A DNA stretch of 64,000 bases, taken from Sphingobacteriaceae bacterium (GTDB lineage Bacteria > Bacteroidota > Bacteroidia > Sphingobacteriales > Sphingobacteriaceae). This document shows positions 43,811 through 49,845 of this stretch, piece by piece. The stretch is from positions 434,001 to 498,000 of the forward strand of contig CAHJWG010000001.1 of assembly GCA_903642215.1 (NCBI GenBank). The letters are read 5' to 3'. The position numbers and the translations under genes are program-made. The notes under the pieces were generated by a model, which saw only the letters and a program-made list of their open reading frames with translations, ran no database searches and was not told the origin of the DNA. The stretch's first letter is position 1; each line of letters starts with the position of its first letter.

Positions 43811-46384
43811 CTACTCTTTTTCATACATCACCGTCATCTTGGCAACCCGTTCTTCCAAAGATTCCATCGTCATTTTTTCTCTTAAACGATCAACCAAAAT
43901 CGGGAAAGCAAAAGGCGTTGGCCGTTTTATTTTTTTGATTACGATTTCCTGGGTCGAAATTCTTTGCAGTGCTGCCCGCAACCTAAATTCTTCCAACTGA
44001 TAAGCCAAAGCTTCGTTGTAAGATTGGCGCAAGAGCAGGTTGTCCGGCTCATATTCACTAAAAACATCAAACAAAAGCGACGTAGAAGCTTGCAAATGCC
44101 GGTCTTTAACCGGCTGACCGGGATAACCCGTAAAAACCAAACCGCCGATGTGCGCAATATCACGGAAACGGCGTTTGGCCATTTCGGTAGCGTTCAGGCT
44201 TTTCTGGATGTCATCCAGCAAATTATCCTGCGAAAACAAATCTTCCTCCAATGCTTCTTTTAGCAGGATAAAATCATCAGTCAGCAATTCAAAACCATAA
44301 TCATTCATGGCGATAGAAAACGTAGCCGGTTTAATTTTTGCCAGTCGATAAGCTAAAAGTGACGCCATACCTTCATGCACCAATCGGCCTTCAAACGGAT
44401 AAAAAAACAAATGATGGCCTTCTCTGGATTCTAATTGTTCGATCAAAAACTGATGGCTTTGCGGCAAACACGATTCGGCAGCTTGCAAATCGAAAAGCGG
44501 TTTTAACGCTTTTATCTCAACATCTTTTTCTAATCCGTGCGCTACTTCATCCAGTTTTCCGCGGATCATGGCGCAATATTGAGAGGAAAGCTGCATCCGC
44601 TGGCCCATCCAGCTTGGGATAATACCTTTGCTAACGTTAGATTTTTTAACGAAAGCCGTCATATCTTTTACCTTAATCAGTTCTAAACTTCGGCCGGCAA
44701 ACCAAAAGTTATCGCCTGGCTTTATTTTGGAGATGAAGTTCTCTTCGATGGTACCCAAACTGCCGCCGCTCAGCCATTTTACACGTAAACTCACTTCGCT
44801 CGTGATGGTGCCCATACTCATCCGATGGCGCATCGCAACGCGGCGGTTGTTTACTTTATAGAAGCCGTTTTCCAGTTCCACCTTCAAAAATTCATCGTAT
44901 TGCGAAAGTGTTTTACCACCGTAAACAATAAAATCAAGCAAACTTCCAAACTCTTCCCGGCTTAAATCAGCGTAAGCGTATGCTGTTTTTACCTGCCTAA
45001 AAACAGCATCGGCATAAAAACCGTCAGACACGGCCAGCGTAACCAGATATTGCATCAGCACATCAAAAGCCAGCAAAACCGGATCGCGGCTTTCGTAAAT
45101 CCCGGCCAGCATAGCTTCTTTTAAAGCCGCACCTTCCATCAGTTCCAACGAATGCGTGGGTACGAAATAAGCTTTGGAAACTGCGCCGGGATGATGCCCG
45201 CTCCTTCCGGCCCGCTGCATAAAACGGGCAACACCTTTCGGACTGCCGATCTGGATTACGGTATCAACCGGCCGAAAATCCACACCCAAATCCAAACTCG
45301 AAGTGCAAACCACCAGCTTCAGCATTTCATTATGTAACGCATTTTCTACCCAACGCCTGATGTCGTTATCCAGCGAACCGTGGTGCATGGCCATAATTCC
45401 GGCATATTCCGGATACTTATCCAAAATCGCATGATACCAGATTTCGGCATGCGCGCGCGTATTGCAAAATAGTAATGTGGTGTTACTCTTTTCTACAATT
45501 TCCATCACTTGCGGCAATAGTTTTGTACCGAGATGCCCGCTCCAGGAATATTTTTCAATCTGCTTTGGAATTATGGATTCTATGGTGATCTTTTTCTCAA
45601 TATCCGAACGGATCAGGCGGATGTTTTCCTTCGGGAAATCATTTCCAAGCAACACATTTGCTGCCTGATCCAGGTTGCCAATCGTTGCGGAAATCCCCCA
45701 GATGCGAAGGTGCGGGACTTGAGGTATGAGGTGCGAAGTTTGAGGTACAAGGTTTGAGTTTTCAGCTCCCTCTCCTGTGGAGAGGGTTGGGGTGAGGCTT
45801 TCATCACTTGCAACCGGCAACTGCTTCAAGCCCTTTAGCCTTGATAAACCCAATTCTACCTGCACGCCTCTTTTAGTACCCAAAAGTTCGTGCCACTCAT
45901 CAATCACAACTACCTGTAAATTTTGCAGCGTTTTCGGATAATCTTTTTGGGCGAGCATCAAATGCAAACTTTCGGGCGTGGTAAGCAGTACTTCGGGTAA
46001 TTTTTTGCGGAGCGCATTGCGTTCGGCCGTAGAAGTATCGCCGGTTCGCGTGCCGATCGCCCAGGGCAAACCCAAATCATCGCAAACGGATTGCATCGCT
46101 TTGCGAATGTCGTTTGTTAAAGCCCGGAGCGGCGTAATCCAAAGCAGTAAAAGCCCGTTATTTTTTTTAACCTGATAATCTTTTGGGTTTGCATTGATGT
46201 AAGCTGCCAGAAAAGGCAAAAAAAGGGCGAAAGTTTTACCGCTGCCGGTAGGCGCGTTTAACAAGCCCGAATTGCCAGCCAGATAAGCCGCTTCCATTTC
46301 CTGCTGAAACTGAAACTGCTTCCATTTTTTTGTTTTGTACCATGCGCGGATAACCTGCTGCCCTTTTGTTAACATCTGCGGCAC
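43811..46384 (-). CDS. Ligase-associated DNA-damage-response DEXH-box helicase (Lhr-like)
   Basis: 857 residues. Helicase motifs: Walker A LLNAPTGSGKTFALFLPFL (about 37-55), TPLRALTNDI, motif II VVIDEWHELLGTKRG (DEWH), motif III WGISATIGN, GIMAMHHGSLD, VCTSSLDLGVDF and IQIGSPKGVARFMQRAGRSGH. A winged-helix and C-terminal DUF4145/Lhr-like part follows. It probably unwinds DNA in a repair system with a ligase and a nuclease, neither of which is nearby. About 40 residues (around 190-230) between motifs II and III come from inserted dispersed repeats. An inverted pair of the GT motif also lies in frame at 44980-45009, and another copy at 44251-44262. Confidence 0.9.
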   Translation of the reverse strand: MPQMLTKGQQVIRAWYKTKKWKQFQFQQEMEAAYLAGNSGLLNAPTGSGKTFALFLPFLAAYINANPKDYQVKKNNGLLLLWITPLRALTNDIRKAMQSVCDDLGLPWAIGTRTGDTSTAERNALRKKLPEVLLTTPESLHLMLAQKDYPKTLQNLQVVVIDEWHELLGTKRGVQVELGLSRLKGLKQLPVASDESLTPTLSTGEGAENSNLVPQTSHLIPQVPHLRIWGISATIGNLDQAANVLLGNDFPKENIRLIRSDIEKKITIESIIPKQIEKYSWSGHLGTKLLPQVMEIVEKSNTTLLFCNTRAHAEIWYHAILDKYPEYAGIMAMHHGSLDNDIRRWVENALHNEMLKLVVCTSSLDLGVDFRPVDTVIQIGSPKGVARFMQRAGRSGHHPGAVSKAYFVPTHSLELMEGAALKEAMLAGIYESRDPVLLAFDVLMQYLVTLAVSDGFYADAVFRQVKTAYAYADLSREEFGSLLDFIVYGGKTLSQYDEFLKVELENGFYKVNNRRVAMRHRMSMGTITSEVSLRVKWLSGGSLGTIEENFISKIKPGDNFWFAGRSLELIKVKDMTAFVKKSNVSKGIIPSWMGQRMQLSSQYCAMIRGKLDEVAHGLEKDVEIKALKPLFDLQAAESCLPQSHQFLIEQLESREGHHLFFYPFEGRLVHEGMASLLAYRLAKIKPATFSIAMNDYGFELLTDDFILLKEALEEDLFSQDNLLDDIQKSLNATEMAKRRFRDIAHIGGLVFTGYPGQPVKDRHLQASTSLLFDVFSEYEPDNLLLRQSYNEALAYQLEEFRLRAALQRISTQEIVIKKIKRPTPFAFPILVDRLREKMTMESLEERVAKMTVMYEKE
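45710..45798. repeat. Non-coding repeats inserted in frame in the helicase gene
   Basis: 45765-45798 is a palindromic repeat (CTCCCTCTCCTGTGGAGAGG followed by GTTGGGGTGAGGC). Its complement recurs at 61812-61845 between genes with only a few changes. 45712-45762 is a run of degenerate units such as GTGCGGGACTTGAGGTATGA and GGTACAAGGTTTGAG. Together they keep the helicase frame open and encode residues such as LTPTLSTGEG and LVPQTSHLIPQVPHL. Confidence 0.8.
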
Positions 46385-46443
46385 AAAGTTAAAAGGGTTT
46401 AGCTGGGAAGCAAAATTTACTGTTGAGGCTGAAAAAGTAGTGC

Positions 46444-46455
46444 TAAAAGAAGTAT
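46444..46455 (-). repeat. Dispersed motif between nucleotidyltransferase and helicase genes
   Basis: TAAAAGAAGTAT lies immediately before the nucleotidyltransferase stop codon region (46457) in the 72-bp gap, preceded by TGC. Confidence 0.5.
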
Positions 46456-46456
46456 G

Positions 46457-47059
46457 CTAATTTTGAGGAAATAACTGCTGCTGGATTTTTTCCAGTTCGA
46501 TCAAATCTCCTAAATCTTTTGGCCTTGCGGTTGCTTTTTTTTCCCGGATTAAATCAGCCAAAAGAAGCACCTTAATTGGGATTCCGTCTAAATCGCCCGT
46601 TATTGCGTTTTCGTAACAAATATCAAAATCTTGTTGCGAAAATATTTTTGTCCGTTCGCCTAAATCCAGCGAAAAACCATTTTTACCAAAAGGAACGCTT
46701 GTATATCCAAAAACAAACTGCGTATTAATTAAATGTTGTGTTCCTTCAACCAAGTTTTCTTTGAGTGATTGCATTAAACCAGATCGGTTTTCCGGCGTGT
46801 TTTTGATCCAGATATCCATATCCGCAGTCGTCCGGGTATGCCCGTAAAATGCACCCGCCATACCGCCGATCAGCAGGTATTTTACGTTGTGATTTGCAAA
46901 ACTTTGCAGCAGGTTCCGCACATCGTTGCCGGATATATCCATATTTCTATCTGCTGCTTTTAATAACGGATTTCCTTTCCTCAGCTTTGATGAAAAAAGC
47001 ATCAAGGAAAAAAACCTATTCAGGTTTTGATCATAAACAGGAAAGATTTCCGGATTCAT
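46457..47059 (-). CDS. Nucleotidyltransferase-fold protein (AbiEii / DUF6036-like)
   Basis: 200 residues from ATG at 47059. An alternative ATG at 46942 (MDISGNDVRNLLQSFANHNV) would give the usual start of this family, so the first 39 residues are doubtful. The nucleotidyltransferase motif YLLIGGMAGAFYGHTRTTADMDIWI has GG and the D-x-D pair. Later elements are SLDLGERTKIFSQQDFD, IPIKVLLLADLIREKKATAR and PKDLGDLIELEKI. Such proteins include toxins of abortive-infection type, but no antitoxin partner is adjacent. It lies 72 bp upstream of the helicase on the same strand. Activity is unknown. Confidence 0.75.
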   Translation of the reverse strand: MNPEIFPVYDQNLNRFFSLMLFSSKLRKGNPLLKAADRNMDISGNDVRNLLQSFANHNVKYLLIGGMAGAFYGHTRTTADMDIWIKNTPENRSGLMQSLKENLVEGTQHLINTQFVFGYTSVPFGKNGFSLDLGERTKIFSQQDFDICYENAITGDLDGIPIKVLLLADLIREKKATARPKDLGDLIELEKIQQQLFPQN

Positions 47060-47127
47060 ATTGCGCTGTTTATCTAAATTCAACCTAAAATAGTAATAAT
47101 ATTTAAAGCGATAAAAATCAGCAGCTT

Positions 47128-47616
47128 TTACTCTGCCTTTAAGCGGTTCTCGATTTTATCCGGATGCAATTTATTAAGCCCTAAAAGAAGCTTGCCAATA
47201 TCTTTCTTTTCAGCTTTTCCTTCCAGCAAAATAATGTTTTTATTAACTGTTGCCTGTACTTGCGGATAGGTTTTTAACACACTGTCTACAGCTTGTTTTA
47301 AAGGGAAATCAGCATTGATTACAACTGATGCAATTACAATCCGGTTATCAATTCCTTTGATAATATTAATCCCTTTTACCGTTTGTTCTACTTCTGCTTT
47401 CGATTTTGCCGAACTGCAATTCCCGGTTAAAATAACCATACCGTTATTAACCGTGTAATTTACGCCGGCAAAATTGAGGTCGTTTTTAGCTTTGGCAGTT
47501 AAATCTGCCTTGATATGTTTATCCTGATTGGCCTGACTGCAACTTGTACAAATGGCAATCAGCATGAACAAAAAGCAAATGTATAATTTAATTTGAGGTT
47601 GTTTTTGAATGATCAT
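47128..47616 (-). CDS. BON-domain lipoprotein
   Basis: 162 residues. Signal and lipobox: LYICFLFMLIAICTSC. Two BON domains follow: LTAKAKNDLNFAGVNYTVNN to GIDNRIVIAS (about 38-95), and PLKQAVDSVLKTYPQVQATV to GLNKLHPDKIENRL (about 103-160). BON domains bind membranes or peptidoglycan, and the family includes OsmY. It is likely anchored in a membrane facing the periplasm. It is a single gene divergent from the next lipoprotein gene. Confidence 0.87.
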   Translation of the reverse strand: MIIQKQPQIKLYICFLFMLIAICTSCSQANQDKHIKADLTAKAKNDLNFAGVNYTVNNGMVILTGNCSSAKSKAEVEQTVKGINIIKGIDNRIVIASVVINADFPLKQAVDSVLKTYPQVQATVNKNIILLEGKAEKKDIGKLLLGLNKLHPDKIENRLKAE

Positions 47617-47684
47617 TTTACGCTGTTTTGCTTAATTTAAAAGCTAAAACAAGTTGCAGTTGTTTCATTTTTAGGTTTATTTAG

Positions 47685-48311
47685 ATGGATAAAATAACGA
47701 CTATGCGACTATCAAAAATTTTGCTGATCCTTATTTTTTTACTGTTGATTAATGGTTGCAATCAGCCCAAACCGGCTCATGCTGTTTTTACCGCACAAAA
47801 ATCGGTAACGGAAGCACAGCTAATTATTCCAGGAAAAAGCATCGGCAAAATCAGCTTAAAAGAAGATGCCGCCGAGGTTTATAAACTATTGGGCAAACCT
47901 GATTCCGGCGATGCCGCCATGGGAAAATCACTTTCTACCTGGTACGCCAATCACGATCCGAAAGGTTATCAAACGCAGATTTTTTGTTCGAGAAATATGG
48001 GAAATCTGGATGAAACGATTAGCCGTGTAATTCAAATCCGCGTTACTTCACCTTATTTTAAAACCGCAAATGGTATTGGTGTTGGCTCAACTTTGAAACA
48101 GATTAATGCTGTTTTTAAGGTGATAAAAACAGCATCTTATCCAAATAAAAAACCGCCTTACGCTATTTACGACGATAAAAAAGGTATTGCTTTTGAAATT
48201 TCTGCCGAAGGAAAATGTGTTGGTATCATTATTCATTTGTTAAATAATTATAGCAGAACTACTTATTTTCCTTTTCATAACAATCAAAAAATGTTGGTTG
48301 TACAACCATAA
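47685..48311 (+). CDS. Lipoprotein of unknown function
   Basis: 208 residues; a second ATG at 47703 gives a shorter and equally good signal (MRLSKILLILIFLLLINGC). The mature part begins with the GKSIGKISLKEDAAEVYKLL pattern. It repeats as GIGVGSTLKQINAVFKVIKT, two copies of a small alpha/beta unit of the kind seen in SmpA/BLIP-like folds (G-x-S-x-G-x-I/L, then a helix). The GT motif occurs in frame at 47779-47790 and as an inverted pair at 48106-48135, right in the second repeat. The function is unknown. Confidence 0.75.
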   Translation: MDKITTMRLSKILLILIFLLLINGCNQPKPAHAVFTAQKSVTEAQLIIPGKSIGKISLKEDAAEVYKLLGKPDSGDAAMGKSLSTWYANHDPKGYQTQIFCSRNMGNLDETISRVIQIRVTSPYFKTANGIGVGSTLKQINAVFKVIKTASYPNKKPPYAIYDDKKGIAFEISAEGKCVGIIIHLLNNYSRTTYFPFHNNQKMLVVQP

Positions 48312-48426
48312 TTCGGCAGTACTTTCTTATAATGAAGTTGAATTTATTCAATTACTGTAACATTTGATAAAGCGTTGTATCTAAACCGGCACAAACAAAA
48401 CATCAGCTTGAACCAGTGTTGTCAAC

Positions 48427-48906
48427 ATGACAGATTTTGAAGATATCTATAACCGTTATGCGCCGCAAATTTTTCGCGTGTGTTTAGGATATACAAATGA
48501 TACCGACCAAGCTAAGGACTTGGTGCAGGACACTTTTATAGCGGTTTGGAAAAACTTGTCCGACTTCCGCAACCAATCGCATATCAGCACCTGGATTTTT
48601 AGAATAGCAACCAACAACTGTTTGCGTGCCGTAGCGGTTGCCAAACGTATGCCTGCTGCAGAACTACCCTTTAATTTAGCTGAAACATTTGAGGAGTCGC
48701 CGGAAGAAAAACTTAGTTTTTTGTACAAATACATTGCCGAACTGGAGGAAATAGAGCGTGTGATCATCTCATTAGAGCTGGAAGGTTTACCGCAAGCTGA
48801 AATTGCTGCAATCGTAGGGTTAAGCAGTGGAAATGTAAGGGTAAAGATTTACAGGATAAAGGAAAAATTGGCTCAAAAATTTAAAGCATATGAACAATAT
48901 AGATGA
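48427..48906 (+). CDS. ECF-type RNA polymerase sigma factor
   Basis: 159 residues. Region 2 is FEDIYNRYAPQIFRVCLGYT, DQAKDLVQDTFIAVWKNLSD and ISTWIFRIATNNCLRA. Region 4 is IERVIISLELEGLPQAEIAA then IVGLSSGNVRVKIYRIKEKL, a helix-turn-helix. It directs transcription of an unknown stress regulon. The stop overlaps the start of the next gene by 17 bp, which indicates translational coupling to a membrane protein that is probably its regulator. Confidence 0.93.
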   Translation: MTDFEDIYNRYAPQIFRVCLGYTNDTDQAKDLVQDTFIAVWKNLSDFRNQSHISTWIFRIATNNCLRAVAVAKRMPAAELPFNLAETFEESPEEKLSFLYKYIAELEEIERVIISLELEGLPQAEIAAIVGLSSGNVRVKIYRIKEKLAQKFKAYEQYR

Positions 48907-49474
48907 TCTGAAAGCTATTTGGCATACTGCAAAAACGGATAGCTTGCCAACATCAAATGAGATGTTACAATTGATCAGGAAATTTCGCAATCAAAAGCTT
49001 AAAAATAAATGGATGACCATTGTAGCATCCAGCCTTATTTCCATCCTGATTATCGTGGTATTATTTATTACTCCTTTTAAAATGCTTATCACGTATTTTG
49101 GAGGAGGATTAACAGCTACAGCCGGGTTTTTACTGGCCGCTACCAATATTAAATCTTTAAAGCGTTTTTATCAACTCGACAATTGCAGTAACCAGGAGTT
49201 TCTCGCTTTTATAGAGCAAACCCGCCAGAACCAGATTTTTTATTACAGAAAAACACAAATCGTCATCGTGATGCTGTATGCATTAGGCTGGCTTTTATAC
49301 CTCTATGAACTTACTATTGGACATCCATTATGGTTAGTTGGCGTTTATACCTCGGCCATAATTTACCTGCTTGTTATGTGGTTTGTTGTGCGGCCTCGTT
49401 ACTTTAAAAAAGATGTAGAAAAATTGAATGCGACCAGGCAGCGATTAGAAAAAATTTCAGAACAACTTAAATGA
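48890..49474 (+). CDS. Membrane protein, probable anti-sigma factor
   Basis: 194 residues. The cytoplasmic N-terminus (MNNIDDLKAIWHTAKTDSLP, about 1-40) starts like an anti-sigma N-terminal region but has no zinc-binding H-x3-C-x2-C. Four membrane helices follow (about 42-60, 65-85, 122-142 and 147-168), then a basic coiled C-terminal tail (EKLNATRQRLEKISEQL). It overlaps the sigma gene by 17 bp and precedes a small membrane protein by one base. Anti-sigma function is inferred from position and topology only. Confidence 0.65.
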   Translation: MNNIDDLKAIWHTAKTDSLPTSNEMLQLIRKFRNQKLKNKWMTIVASSLISILIIVVLFITPFKMLITYFGGGLTATAGFLLAATNIKSLKRFYQLDNCSNQEFLAFIEQTRQNQIFYYRKTQIVIVMLYALGWLLYLYELTIGHPLWLVGVYTSAIIYLLVMWFVVRPRYFKKDVEKLNATRQRLEKISEQLK

Positions 49475-49475
49475 T

Positions 49476-49688
49476 ATGAAACTTAACACTATTCCAAAAT
49501 CAGCTCTTGTGCTGCTAATAATTGGTCTGCTGATGACTATCATTACACCAGTAATTAACCGTTATTTCCCACTTCCGGATTTTTTAAAAGGGTTTCTAAA
49601 CGGATTAGGTTTAGCCATTGAATTTACTGCGCTCGTTAAAATGCAGCGAAGCAAGAAAAACATAAGGTGCACATCATATAATGATTAA
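49476..49688 (+). CDS. 70-residue membrane protein of the sigma operon
   Basis: MKLNTIPKSALVLLIIGLLM starts a transmembrane segment. A second hydrophobic stretch is FLKGFLNGLGLAIEFTAL, and the tail is basic (KMQRSKKNIR). It lies one base after the preceding stop, so it is the third gene of the operon. A similar small protein following sigma/anti-sigma pairs occurs in Bacteroidota; the role is unknown. The transcript ends at the perfect hairpin at 49746-49794. Confidence 0.7.
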   Translation: MKLNTIPKSALVLLIIGLLMTIITPVINRYFPLPDFLKGFLNGLGLAIEFTALVKMQRSKKNIRCTSYND

Positions 49689-49745
49689 GCTGCTCTTAAT
49701 ATTGCTTCTAATGTATAAGCTTTGTAATAGTTAAATTGGCTAAAT

Positions 49746-49794
49746 AACAATGCTTCTTTTATCACCAAAAAACAGTGATAAAAGAAGCATTGTT
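49746..49794. terminator. Perfect 20-bp inverted repeat made of two dispersed motifs
   Basis: AACAATGCTTCTTTTATCAC (49746-49765) and its exact complement (49775-49794) enclose a 9-nt loop CAAAAAACA. It lies between the convergent sigma operon and the M16 protease gene and probably ends both transcripts. It is the clearest case of the motif working as a hairpin. Confidence 0.8.
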
Positions 49795-49845
49795 CGCTGA
49801 TAGATTTTGACAATAATCCATCAGCTATTAACCATTAGCCTAACC

